Origin: a virus
IMG/VR virus record: IMGVR_UViG_3300033146_001021
Coordinates: 1-41,386 of that record
Length of the DNA: 41,386 nt
Reading direction: 5' to 3' (one strand)
The notes below the pieces were generated by a model. The model made no database searches and was not told the DNA's origin. It worked only from the letters and a program-made list of their open reading frames with translations. The stretch's first letter is position 1. Each line of letters opens with the position of its first letter. The position numbers and the translations under genes were made by a program. This document shows, one piece after another, positions 1 to 7,732 of this stretch.

Positions 1-117
1 CCAGGATCCAGGTATATGATCCAGGATCCAGGTATTTGATCCAGGATCCAGGTATTTGATCCAGGATCCAGGTATTTGATCCAGGATCCAGGTATTTGAT
101 CCAGGATCCAGGTATTT
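1..117. repeat. 20-bp tandem direct repeat array
   Basis: Five full copies and one 17-base partial copy of the unit CCAGGATCCAGGTATTTGAT lie head to tail. The first copy differs by one base (TATAT instead of TATTT). Each unit holds two CCAGG sites flanking the palindrome GGATCC and is much richer in G+C than the DNA that follows. The array touches the window edge, so it may extend further upstream. It lies about 800 bp before the terminase small subunit gene. Inferred roles are a packaging recognition region, replication iterons or a regulatory array; none can be chosen from the sequence alone. Confidence 0.95.
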
Positions 118-229
118 TGCGTTGCTTTGCTTATTATGCTTTAATCTATACCATTAATTTAATTAATTGCATTATTCAATATAATTTATTTTTATATATA
201 TTATATATATATTCTTTTTTTGCGTTGCT
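115..229. repeat. Duplicated 12-mer TTTTGCGTTGCT
   Basis: The 12-mer TTTTGCGTTGCT occurs at 115-126, fused to the last partial copy of the 20-bp array, and again at 218-229, where it is followed by GGTATT. Both copies sit next to GGTATT sequence, which is also part of the tandem unit. The second copy may therefore mark an ancient end of the array or a duplicated protein-binding site. Confidence 0.7.
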
Positions 230-473
230 GGTATTACTGGATTAATTTTATATTAAAATGTATATACAAGTATAGATATATATTAATTGCTCTTATATTG
301 CTTTATATGCTAAATAATAACGTTGTATATACAATTATTCTTTTTATATCCTATTTTTAAAAAAATAAGAGTTTTTTGGTTAACATAATGTATATTATGC
401 GACGTTACATACATAAGTTGTTAATAATCAATAGGTTACATAAGAGATTTTTTAATTAATCTAATTAATAAAT

Positions 474-493
474 TTAATTAATCGATTAATTAA
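474..493. promoter_or_regulatory. Perfect 20-base palindrome
   Basis: TTAATTAATCGATTAATTAA is its own reverse complement. It overlaps a hairpin, AATCG / CGATT followed by a T run (480-502), that could act as a weak terminator. A further inverted pair follows (TTTTTTCG at 497-504 and CGAAAAAA at 516-523). It could be an operator, a terminator for a gene outside the window, or an unwinding element. It is seen directly, but its function is unknown. Confidence 0.5.
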
Positions 494-619
494 CGATTTT
501 TTCGTGTTTTTCAGTCGAAAAAAAATCATTTTTTGTAAATTTTAATTTCGCAGATTTCGACTTATGTATTTGGGCGATGAACCCACACACATTACAAGAA
601 AAAAATTTAAGACGATTTT

Positions 620-850
620 AAACCAACTCCAAAAAAATTTACAAAAAAATTTAAGACGATTTTGCCCAATTACACCATAAACACCATCACAAACACCTAT
701 AAAAAACGAAATCCCCTATATGCGAAGTTTCATTTAAACAAAAAATGAATATATATAATATATATATATAAAATCGAAAAACCAAAAATAAAAATCGAAA
801 AACAAAAACCAACCTCCAAAAAATTTTCCAAAAAAATTTAAGGTGATTTT
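620..850. repeat. Dispersed imperfect direct repeat, two copies of about 45 bp
   Basis: Copy 1 (620-663) and copy 2 (806-850) share the order AAACCAAC, CTCCAAAAAA, TTT, CAAAAAAATTTAAG, GATTTT with a few substitutions and one-base gaps. A shorter third piece, AAAAATTTAAGACGATTTT, is at 601-619. The repeats end 10-80 bp before the first promoter-like element of the head operon, so they may be regulatory or part of a packaging signal. Confidence 0.7.
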
Positions 851-860
851 TGAACAAAAG

Positions 861-891
861 TTATTTAAAATGCAAAAAATTTGTATATTAT
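861..891 (+). promoter_or_regulatory. Putative promoter before terminase genes (TATATTAT family)
   Basis: TTATTT at 861-866, a 17-bp spacer and TATATTAT at 884-891. The same -10-like octamer with a 17-bp-distant T-rich hexamer occurs before the portal gene, the protease-scaffold gene, the gp10-like gene and a fibre gene. The -35 box is a poor match to the sigma-70 consensus. The match could be chance in AT-rich DNA. Confidence 0.35.
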
Positions 892-930
892 AGGAGAAAG
901 AGTATAATATGTTATAGGAGAACATTGGTT

Positions 931-1722
931 ATGAAAGCTATAGAATTACTTAAAAAATCTAATACTGATAGACGCAGAAGAAATGATAGACGTAGAAGAG
1001 AAAGGGATGACAAGAGAAAGTTCCCTGACCCTACAGAGAATTTAGAACGCTCCGCAAAAAAGATATTGAACCCCTCTCAAATTGGTAAAAACAAAAAAAC
1101 AGAAGCTGTAGTGCATCATACAGAATCACCTATATTGAATGATTTGAATATTGATGATGAAACAAAGTTAGAAGAATTGAAGAAGAGACAATTACTTGAG
1201 AAATATCCATCATTTGCTATGAGTAAGTTTAAACAGTATGATAATGGGTTATTTCCACAGGTAGCATATAGTATTTTGGCTGATGGAAGAACTATACATA
1301 GTGTTATGGCTGAATTAGGAATACCGCAAACTAGATTTAATTCTTGGGTTAAGAAGTATAGGGATTTTAGGGAGGCTGTTGAATTAGGATTGTTAATGAG
1401 TTACCATTGGTGGTTAGAGATTGGTAGAATGAATGTTAATAATAACAGATTTAACAATGTTTTGTATGAATCACAGATGAGGAATAGATTTAAGTGGATT
1501 GAAAAGAATGTGAGTGCTGATAGTGTTGCTGGTACGATTAATATTATTAATAGTTTAGAAATTAATGAGAACAAGGAAAAAGGTATTGATTTAGATAAGT
1601 TGAGTTATGATGATTTGAAGAATCTAAGGGGATTGATACAGAAAAGTACAGGTGATGGAGATAATTATTTGACTAAGAATAATATTATTGATGCAGAAGA
1701 AGTTTCTGAAAAAGGGGAATAA
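931..1722 (+). CDS. terS: Terminase small subunit (putative)
   Basis: 263 aa. The small terminase binds the packaging site and hands DNA to the large subunit and portal. The N-terminal third is charged and low-complexity (Arg-rich at about residues 10-30). The central part (about residues 95-150) looks like a helix-turn-helix: a Leu-Ala-Asp-Gly-Arg-Thr helix, then VMAELGIPQTRFNSWVKKY, as in phage small terminases. The ATG at 931 is chosen because an SD-like TATAGGAG ends 10 bases upstream. An upstream TTG at 850 would add 27 residues read through a promoter-like stretch. The family call rests on the HTH, size and position directly before terL, and not on a specific signature. Confidence 0.7.
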   Translation: MKAIELLKKSNTDRRRRNDRRRRERDDKRKFPDPTENLERSAKKILNPSQIGKNKKTEAVVHHTESPILNDLNIDDETKLEELKKRQLLEKYPSFAMSKFKQYDNGLFPQVAYSILADGRTIHSVMAELGIPQTRFNSWVKKYRDFREAVELGLLMSYHWWLEIGRMNVNNNRFNNVLYESQMRNRFKWIEKNVSADSVAGTINIINSLEINENKEKGIDLDKLSYDDLKNLRGLIQKSTGDGDNYLTKNNIIDAEEVSEKGE

Positions 1723-1727
1723 ATAAT

Positions 1728-3158
1728 ATGTTTGATGGAAAATTACCTAAAATGGAAGAGGTTGACGCTGAAATGGCTAAACGTAATCTTTTATTTATGG
1801 CAAAAAAGACTTGGAGATACATAGAGCCTAAGTTATTTATGAATAATTGGCATATAGAGTGTATTGCAGATCATTTGGAAGCTGTAAAAAGAGGGGAAAT
1901 TAGCAGATTATTGATAAATATACCTCCTAGACACATGAAAAGTTTGCTTAGTAGTGTGTTTTTTCCTGCTTGGGTGTGGTTAAGTGAGCCTGGGACTTCG
2001 TTTTTGTTTGCTTCTTATGCTCAAAGTTTGAGTATTAGGGATAGTATTAAATGTAGACGTATTATCCAAAATCCTATATATGAGAATTTTGTTAAACATT
2101 GCCAACCTGATTTTAAGTTAGTTGATGACCAAAATACAAAGATCAAGTTTGAGAACAATCAAGGGGGTTATAGGGTTGCCACTTCTGTTGGTGGTGCATT
2201 AACGGGTGAGGGTGCTGATATAATTGTAATTGATGATCCGCATAACGTTGTAGAGGGAGAGTCAGAGATTGTTAGAAATATGACTATTCAATGGTGGGAT
2301 GAGTCTATGTCTACTCGTTTAAATAATCCTAGAACAGGTGCTTATATTATAATAATGCAAAGGGTACACGAGGGAGATTTGACAGGACACGTTTTAGCAA
2401 AGAACCATAAAGACTGGAATCACGTTTGCATACCTGCTGAATATGAGGGAGAGAATAGAATCATATCTAGTTTAGGGTGGAAAGACCCAAGAAAAAAAGA
2501 GAATGAATTATTGTGGGAAAGACGTGTTGGTAGAAAAGAAATGGAAGAGGTAAAAAGTGCTTTAGGGGAATATGCTTCCGCTGGACAGCTTCAACAAAGA
2601 CCATCTCCAAGAAAAGGTGGAATGTTCAAACCACATCAAATGGAAATTGTAGATTTACCTCCTGAAAAAATAGTTAAAACTGTTAGATATTGGGATAAAG
2701 CTGGAAGTAAAAATAAAGGAGCTTTTACCGCTGGTGTTAAAGTTGGAAAAATGACTGATGGCAGATTTATTGTATTAGATGTTATTAGAGGTCAATGGGA
2801 AGCATTGGAACGAGAAAAAATAATGAAACAAACCGCTAAACTAGATGGTTTTAATACGAGAATTAGAATAGAGCAAGAGCCAGGTTCAGGAGGAAAAGAA
2901 TCAGCACAAGCTACAATCAGAAATCTTGCAGGACATATCATAGAAGCTGAAAAACCTACAGGAGATAAAGAAGCTAGAGCTGAACCTTTTGCTATTCAGG
3001 TAAATGCTGGTAATGTTTTGTTACTTAAAGCAGATTGGAATAAAGTGTATGTTGAAGAGCTGAAAAAATTCCCTGCTGGTAAATATAAAGATCAGGTTGA
3101 CGCTTCTTCAGGAGCTTTCAATCAGCTACATAGCAAAAAGAAAGTTATTGTTGCTTAA
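1728..3158 (+). CDS. terL: Terminase large subunit
   Basis: 476 aa. This is the ATPase/nuclease motor that cuts concatemers and pumps DNA into the prohead. The Walker A-type loop is PPRHMKS at residues 66-72, with Met where most relatives have Gly; this variant is common in phage terminases of this group. Walker B is ADIIVIDD (163-170). MQRVHEGDLTG (210-220) follows as the usual post-Walker region. The RNase H-like nuclease contributes acidic residues D323 (YWDKAG), E382/E384 (IEQEPGSGGK) and D458 (KDQVDASS). The length is normal. The gene starts 5 bases after terS with an AAAGGGGAA SD. Confidence 0.95.
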   Translation: MFDGKLPKMEEVDAEMAKRNLLFMAKKTWRYIEPKLFMNNWHIECIADHLEAVKRGEISRLLINIPPRHMKSLLSSVFFPAWVWLSEPGTSFLFASYAQSLSIRDSIKCRRIIQNPIYENFVKHCQPDFKLVDDQNTKIKFENNQGGYRVATSVGGALTGEGADIIVIDDPHNVVEGESEIVRNMTIQWWDESMSTRLNNPRTGAYIIIMQRVHEGDLTGHVLAKNHKDWNHVCIPAEYEGENRIISSLGWKDPRKKENELLWERRVGRKEMEEVKSALGEYASAGQLQQRPSPRKGGMFKPHQMEIVDLPPEKIVKTVRYWDKAGSKNKGAFTAGVKVGKMTDGRFIVLDVIRGQWEALEREKIMKQTAKLDGFNTRIRIEQEPGSGGKESAQATIRNLAGHIIEAEKPTGDKEARAEPFAIQVNAGNVLLLKADWNKVYVEELKKFPAGKYKDQVDASSGAFNQLHSKKKVIVA

Positions 3159-3159
3159 A

Positions 3160-3190
3160 TTTGTTAAAAGTGATATTGTGTTTATATTAT
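3160..3190 (+). promoter_or_regulatory. Putative promoter before portal (TATATTAT family)
   Basis: Lies in the 67-bp gap between terL and the portal gene. TATATTAT is at 3183-3190, with TTTGTT/TTGTTA 16-17 bp upstream (3160-3166). TTGTTAAAAG is repeated at 3204, closer to the portal SD. Such a gap in a packed operon supports a control element, but the -35 match is weak. Confidence 0.4.
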
Positions 3191-3225
3191 ACATATACAA
3201 TAATTGTTAAAAGGGAAAATTTATT

Positions 3226-4692
3226 ATGTCTACAAAGAAGAAAAAGAAATCTTTACTTAAAAATGTTAAAGATTTACAGGCTACAGAAAAGTTTAAGTCT
3301 TTATCTGTACTAGAACGTGGAGAACTTTACTATAATATGCTTTTACATTCTAAGAACTTATCTAGGGGAGCTTTGACTGATAGAATAGGTAAATCTTTTG
3401 ATGGGGAAAGGGATTTGTACGCTTCCGCTGGGTATAAAGATAAATTAGACTTTGAAGATTATTATGCTAGATATAGACGACAAGATATTTCCAAAAAAGT
3501 AGTTAATTTTTGGGCTGATGAGACTTGGGCTAAATTTCCTACTGTATTTGATACTGAAGAAGCTGAAAACTCTACATTTGAAACAGAATTTAAAAAACTT
3601 AAAGACAAAATAGGATTGCAAGAATATTTTAAACGAGTTGATAGACTTTCAGGAATAGGAGAGTTTGCTGTTTTATTTTTAGGTTTTGCAGATGGTTTAG
3701 ATTTTGATAAACCTTGTGTAAATGGAAGAGAATTATTGTATGTAACTCCTTATAAACAAAATAATATTACTATTGATAAATATGTTTCAGATATTACCTC
3801 TCCTGATTATGGAAAACCTGAAATGTATACAATTAAAATGCTTGACCCTTTGACAAAAAGCAAAAAGCAAATGAAAGTGCATTATAGCAGAATTTTACAC
3901 GTTGCAGAAAATCCTGAAGAAGTTGATTTTATTGGTACTCCTAGATTGGAAGATGTCTACAATAGACTTCAAGACATAGAAACAACGGTTGCAGGTGCTA
4001 CTGAAATGTTTTGGAAAGGTGGTTTTACAGGTACAATTTATGAAATAGACAAAGAATTTGATATTACTACAGATGAAATTGAGGATATTAAAGGTAGTAT
4101 TTCTGATTTTGAACACGATCTGAAGAGATATTTGTTGACTAAAGGTATTACAGGAAAACAGTTAAATACTTCTGTTGAATCTCCTAAAGAACACGTTGAA
4201 ACAGAACTTGACCTTATAGCAGGAGCTACAGGAATACCAAAACGTATTCTTATAGGTAGTGAAGAGGGTAAACTAGCTGGAGAACAAGATTCTAAACATT
4301 TAATGGGACGTGTAGATAATAGACGACAAACTTTTGCTAATACTGTTATTTTAAGACCTTTTATTGATAGAATGATAGAATTAGGGATTTTAACATCACC
4401 TAAAGCTGAAGAATATACAATACAATGGGAAGATGTTGACGTGGATTCTGTAGCAGAGAAAACAGACGTAGCATTGAAAATAACTAAAGTATTGAGTTCT
4501 TATGTTCAAGATGGAATTGGTAATTTAATTCCTCCTGAATACTTCTTAACCAAAGTTCTAAACTATTCACAGTTAGAAGCTAAAAATATTTTAGAGGCTA
4601 TGGCTAAATCTTATATGGAAGAAGATACAATCGAAGAAGTTACACAACCTGTTGTAACTGAAGATACTACACCTACAGAAGAAACTCAATAA
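3226..4692 (+). CDS. Portal protein
   Basis: 488 aa. The portal forms the dodecameric ring at the unique capsid vertex through which DNA is packaged and to which connectors attach. The sequence resembles the DUF1073-type phage portals: RRQDISKKVVNFWADETWAK near residue 85, the GIGEFAVLFLGFADG segment, and a C-terminal ATGIPKRILIGSEEGKLAGE stretch, typical of the portal clip/crown region with bound-loop Gly/Ser. The acidic C-terminal tail is rich in Glu and Thr. Position between terL and a MuF gene fits. An AAAAGGGA SD precedes ATG 3226. Confidence 0.85.
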   Translation: MSTKKKKKSLLKNVKDLQATEKFKSLSVLERGELYYNMLLHSKNLSRGALTDRIGKSFDGERDLYASAGYKDKLDFEDYYARYRRQDISKKVVNFWADETWAKFPTVFDTEEAENSTFETEFKKLKDKIGLQEYFKRVDRLSGIGEFAVLFLGFADGLDFDKPCVNGRELLYVTPYKQNNITIDKYVSDITSPDYGKPEMYTIKMLDPLTKSKKQMKVHYSRILHVAENPEEVDFIGTPRLEDVYNRLQDIETTVAGATEMFWKGGFTGTIYEIDKEFDITTDEIEDIKGSISDFEHDLKRYLLTKGITGKQLNTSVESPKEHVETELDLIAGATGIPKRILIGSEEGKLAGEQDSKHLMGRVDNRRQTFANTVILRPFIDRMIELGILTSPKAEEYTIQWEDVDVDSVAEKTDVALKITKVLSSYVQDGIGNLIPPEYFLTKVLNYSQLEAKNILEAMAKSYMEEDTIEEVTQPVVTEDTTPTEETQ

Positions 4693-4702
4693 GGGGAATT
4701 TT

Positions 4703-5563
4703 ATGTGTTTAGTTTGTAATAATTTGAAAACTAATAACGTATTGAGAATAGACCCATCACGCACAAAGACATTAAGAGATGCCTTTGTGAGGCAGATGAA
4801 TGTTAGATTTGGTAAAGTTAAAAAAGCTGTTAATAGAGTTTTCAATACCAAAGAACATAGCGAAGTAATTTTAAATATTTATGCTTTTGCTACAGATAAA
4901 GGTAAAATAGAAGAATTTAGAAAATGGTTGGATTCTCAAATAGAATTAAACATATTTGAAAAGGTAACATTGAATCCTGATGGAAGTTATAATGTTGCTC
5001 CTGAACTATGGACTGATTATTATATTGACTCAGCATATAAAAAAGGAATAAGAAGAGGTAAGTCTGAATTGAACAAGATACTACCAGCAGATTCTACTTC
5101 AAGAATTATAGATTATGGTTTTGCTTCTCCTATAGCTGGAGCTACCGTTGAAAACCTTTTCACTAGAACTTTTAATGAGTTAAAAGGTGTTACTGATTAT
5201 ATGGGACAGCAGATCAGTAGAATTTTATCTGATGGACTGATTAACGGACAATCTCCTAGAGTTATTGCAAGAACTATGGCAAAAGAAATAGATACCATAA
5301 CAGCGGTAAGAGCTAGAGTTATTGCAAGAACAGAAATTATCAGGTCTCACCATTTAGCAAATATAGCTGAATATGAAAAAGCTGGTATTCAAGGAGTAAA
5401 AGTTCAAGCTGAATGGAGTACAGCAGGATTTAATGTTTGTCCTGAATGTGATAGTTTAGAGGGTAGAGTTTTTCCTTTGGAAGAGATTAGAGGAATGATT
5501 CCAAAGCACCCAAATTGCCGTTGTGTGGCAATTCCATATCTTGAAGATTTTGCTGAAAAATAA
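4703..5563 (+). CDS. MuF-like minor head protein
   Basis: 286 aa. Proteins of the Mu gpF family are minor capsid components near the portal, thought to assist head morphogenesis or be injected. The diagnostic C-terminus is present: RARVIARTEIIRSHHLA, then NVCPECDSLEGRVFPLEEI and KHPNCRCVAIPY, with the Cys/His pattern of the MuF domain. The N-terminal half is helical. A Cys-Leu-Val-Cys near the N-terminus (residues 2-5) is unusual. AAGGGGAA serves as SD and overlaps the end of the portal gene. Confidence 0.9.
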   Translation: MCLVCNNLKTNNVLRIDPSRTKTLRDAFVRQMNVRFGKVKKAVNRVFNTKEHSEVILNIYAFATDKGKIEEFRKWLDSQIELNIFEKVTLNPDGSYNVAPELWTDYYIDSAYKKGIRRGKSELNKILPADSTSRIIDYGFASPIAGATVENLFTRTFNELKGVTDYMGQQISRILSDGLINGQSPRVIARTMAKEIDTITAVRARVIARTEIIRSHHLANIAEYEKAGIQGVKVQAEWSTAGFNVCPECDSLEGRVFPLEEIRGMIPKHPNCRCVAIPYLEDFAEK

Positions 5564-5571
5564 TTAATAAA

Positions 5572-5602
5572 TTTTTTATATTTAAAAAAAATACTATATT
5601 AT
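5572..5602 (+). promoter_or_regulatory. Putative promoter before protease-scaffold gene (TATATTAT family)
   Basis: TATATTAT at 5595-5602 sits within the imperfect dyad TACTATATTATAAGTA. A run of six T (5572-5577) lies 17 bp upstream. The 66-bp gap is one of the few in the head operon. The -35 element is essentially absent, so a host sigma-70 promoter is doubtful. A phage-directed one is possible. Confidence 0.3.
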
Positions 5603-5629
5603 AAGTAACAACAAAAAGGATTTTTGAAA

Positions 5630-7267
5630 ATGCCTATACCAAAACCTAAAAAAGATGAAAAAGAAAATGATTTTATCAGTCGTTGTGTGAGTGATAGTGT
5701 TATGCTATCAGAATACCCTGATAATAGTCAAAGAACAGCAGTTTGCTCTACTTCTTGGGGAAATAGAACTAAAACTAATAGACAGCATTTTATTTTAAAT
5801 CAAAAAGAATATATCAACGAAGCTATACAGAATATGTCAGCTCTTGTTAAAAAGCAGACTTTAGAAAATACTGAATATTATGTAATTCCTGTTATAATGG
5901 CTAAAGTTGGTGTTATGAATAATTTATTTTATTCTGAAGAAGAGCTTTCTAAATTTCCTGAAAGTTGGAATGGTAGACCTGTTTTATATGACCATCCTAT
6001 TGATAATAAAACAGCAGGTAGACCTGAAATTAAAGAAGAGGTTGAAATAGGTACAGTATATAATAGTAAGTTTGAAGATGAAAAACTTAAAGCTGAAGTT
6101 TGGTTGAATATTGATAAATGCAGTAAAATATGTCCTGCTATTTTAAATAAATTGAACAATAATGAAATGATTGAAGTATCTACAGGACTTTTTGGAGAAT
6201 CTGTAGATGTTTCAGGAACATACAATAATTCAGAATTTGAGGGTTCTGTTATAAATATTAAACCTGACCATTTAGCGGTGCTTCCTTTTGATATAGGAGC
6301 TTGTAGTGTTGCTGATGGAGCTGGTATGCCTAGAATTAACAAGGAGAAAGAAATGCAAGAAGAAAAAAAGAGTTTTATCCAAAGAATAAAGGATATGTTC
6401 GGAATTAAACCTGATCTTATCGAAAATCAAATCAAATCTTTTGATGAAACAAGGGATAATCTAAGAACTTTATTAAGAACTTTAGAAGTAGTAGATGATT
6501 CTGATTATTTATATCTTGATGATGTTTTCCCAGGTTTTGTTATTTATACTTTAGAGAAAATGGGAGATAAACCACAAACATTGATGAGAAATTATGTTAC
6601 AGACTCTAATGGTGATTTTCAACTATCAGGAGACCCTATTCCTGTAAGAATGAGATTTATATATGAAAGATTGGATAATGGTACAATAGTTAATAATAAA
6701 AAAGAGGTAAGTAAAATGGAAAAAGAAACTCTTGTAAACTCACTTATTGAAAGTGAAAAATTCGAGGAAGCTGATAGAGAGGAACTTCTAGCAATGAATG
6801 AATCAATGCTAGAAAAACTTTCAAAGGTTATCGTTAATGAGGAGTCTGATGAAAATGCTGATGAAAATTCTGATGAAAATGTGGAAGAAAATTCAGAGGA
6901 AAATTCTGATGAAAATTCTGATGATGATGCAGAAGAAAATTCTGATGATGAAGAAACTACAAATAACATTGATGAGTTTCTTGATAAAGCACCTAAAGAA
7001 ATTAGAGAAACTTTGAAAGCTGGACTTTCAAAATTACAATCAGAAAAATCTGATTTGATTGCAAACATTCTTAAAGTGAAAAATTGCACTTTCACAGAAG
7101 AGTCTTTAAAAGCAAAAGACCTTGAAGAATTGACAGCAATTAATTCTTTGATTGCACCTGTTAAAAATTATGCAGGAAAAGGTGGAAATGCTGATGAACC
7201 TAAAACAAACAATTCAAAAACAGATGAAGAACCTTTGAAAGTTCCATCATTGTTTGAATCTAAATAA
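5630..7267 (+). CDS. Capsid maturation protease-scaffold fusion (DUF2213-like)
   Basis: 545 aa. The N-terminal 230 residues resemble DUF2213 phage proteins found between MuF and capsid genes: WNGRPVLYDHP, IEVSTGLFG, and a KPDHLAVLPFDIGACSVADG segment, all typical of this putative prohead protease. Residues 242-360 carry an extra globular region. The remainder is a very acidic, helix-forming scaffold with an Asp/Glu/Asn/Ser repeat block (bases 6844-6958). ATG 5630 is chosen with AAAAAGGA nine bases upstream. Two further in-frame ATGs with strong SDs lie inside at 6353 and 6716 and probably make free scaffold, as in lambda C/Nu3. The active-site residues were not identified with certainty. Confidence 0.75.
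   Translation: MPIPKPKKDEKENDFISRCVSDSVMLSEYPDNSQRTAVCSTSWGNRTKTNRQHFILNQKEYINEAIQNMSALVKKQTLENTEYYVIPVIMAKVGVMNNLFYSEEELSKFPESWNGRPVLYDHPIDNKTAGRPEIKEEVEIGTVYNSKFEDEKLKAEVWLNIDKCSKICPAILNKLNNNEMIEVSTGLFGESVDVSGTYNNSEFEGSVINIKPDHLAVLPFDIGACSVADGAGMPRINKEKEMQEEKKSFIQRIKDMFGIKPDLIENQIKSFDETRDNLRTLLRTLEVVDDSDYLYLDDVFPGFVIYTLEKMGDKPQTLMRNYVTDSNGDFQLSGDPIPVRMRFIYERLDNGTIVNNKKEVSKMEKETLVNSLIESEKFEEADREELLAMNESMLEKLSKVIVNEESDENADENSDENVEENSEENSDENSDDDAEENSDDEETTNNIDEFLDKAPKEIRETLKAGLSKLQSEKSDLIANILKVKNCTFTEESLKAKDLEELTAINSLIAPVKNYAGKGGNADEPKTNNSKTDEEPLKVPSLFESK
6353..7267 (+). CDS. Nested in-frame scaffold product, long form (putative)
   Basis: AAGGAG at 6341-6346 is followed seven bases later by ATG 6353, exactly in the reading frame of the protease-scaffold gene (codon 242). 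Translation would give a 304-aa protein starting MQEEKKSFIQRIKDMF, without the protease domain. Internal starts that yield scaffold from the 3' end of a protease gene are known in lambda (Nu3) and relatives. Here the site falls right at the junction after the conserved N-terminal domain. Seen: SD, ATG and frame. Inferred: use in vivo. Confidence 0.55.
   Translation: MQEEKKSFIQRIKDMFGIKPDLIENQIKSFDETRDNLRTLLRTLEVVDDSDYLYLDDVFPGFVIYTLEKMGDKPQTLMRNYVTDSNGDFQLSGDPIPVRMRFIYERLDNGTIVNNKKEVSKMEKETLVNSLIESEKFEEADREELLAMNESMLEKLSKVIVNEESDENADENSDENVEENSEENSDENSDDDAEENSDDEETTNNIDEFLDKAPKEIRETLKAGLSKLQSEKSDLIANILKVKNCTFTEESLKAKDLEELTAINSLIAPVKNYAGKGGNADEPKTNNSKTDEEPLKVPSLFESK
6716..7267 (+). CDS. Nested in-frame scaffold product, short form (putative)
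   Basis: AAAGAGGT at 6701-6708 lies seven bases before ATG 6716 (codon 363 of the full gene). The product would be 183 aa starting MEKETLVNSLIESEKFEEAD. It would consist only of the helical, acidic scaffold with the Asp/Glu-rich repeat and a predicted coiled C-terminal part. This is the kind of composition expected for a free scaffolding protein. Weaker than the 6353 site because no Gly-rich SD core beyond GAGG is present. Confidence 0.45.
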   Translation: MEKETLVNSLIESEKFEEADREELLAMNESMLEKLSKVIVNEESDENADENSDENVEENSEENSDENSDDDAEENSDDEETTNNIDEFLDKAPKEIRETLKAGLSKLQSEKSDLIANILKVKNCTFTEESLKAKDLEELTAINSLIAPVKNYAGKGGNADEPKTNNSKTDEEPLKVPSLFESK

Positions 7268-7294
7268 TTAATATTTAAAAAAGGAGATTGAAAA

Positions 7295-7705
7295 ATGTCT
7301 AGTGAAGCAATTAGAACAATTATCGTGGCTGGTAATGGATTAACAAAAGAAGCGGAAGCTAATTTAGCTATCAAACCTGGAATGTTACTTCAAAGATTGC
7401 CAGGGAATAAAGTAACACCTCACGAGGACGCTGGAGGAGCTGGAGTAGCTTGTTTTGCAGTAGAGGACGACCATCAAGGTAAAACTATTGATGATGACTA
7501 TGCTGTTGGAGATAGAGTTATTCTTGAGTTTGCTGCAAAAGGTGAAGAAATCAACGCTATTTCAGCAGGAGCTATTGACGAGGGTGATTTACTTGAGTCA
7601 GGAACTGCTGGTAAATTCGTTAAACAGACAAGTGGAGTTGCTCTTGCGGTTGCAAAAGAAACTGTTGCTGGTGCTGATGAACGTGTAGTAATTGAAGTAA
7701 TATAA
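7295..7705 (+). CDS. Capsid decoration protein (putative)
   Basis: 136 aa, directly before the major capsid gene, the usual position of gpD-like decoration or stabilising proteins. The composition (many Ala, Gly, Val; no Cys except one; small beta-strand segments such as YAVGDRVILEFAAKG and DERVVIEVI at the C-terminus) fits a small beta-barrel. The motif LAIKPGMLLQR is typical of DUF2190-like/decoration proteins. SD AAAGGAGATT is eight bases upstream. The role is inferred from position and fold type. Confidence 0.6.
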   Translation: MSSEAIRTIIVAGNGLTKEAEANLAIKPGMLLQRLPGNKVTPHEDAGGAGVACFAVEDDHQGKTIDDDYAVGDRVILEFAAKGEEINAISAGAIDEGDLLESGTAGKFVKQTSGVALAVAKETVAGADERVVIEVI

Positions 7706-7732
7706 TAATATTTATTTTAGGAGGAAATTAAA

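Larger units (their letters stand above)
118..930. other. AT-rich non-coding region upstream of the terminase genes
   Basis: About 800 bp with no credible gene on either strand; the one short minus-strand frame is low-complexity Phe/Ile/Tyr. The region is built of A/T tracts and symmetric elements: CATAAT-GTAT-ATTATG at 384-399, a perfect 20-base palindrome at 474-493, a hairpin with a T tract at 480-502, and a duplicated approximately 45-bp block (620-663 and 806-850). In a genome that is otherwise gap-free this is the largest spacer. It is a good place for a packaging site, an origin or a control region, but no function is demonstrated. Confidence 0.8.

Noticed and set aside
1-117. CRISPR array
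   Set aside because: The units are directly adjacent with no unique spacers, and no cas gene was seen.
6619-7095. Minus-strand ORF rich in Ser and Phe over the scaffold region
   Set aside because: It is the reverse complement of the Asp/Glu/Asn/Ser codon repeats of the scaffold; it has no SD and all neighbours are on the + strand.
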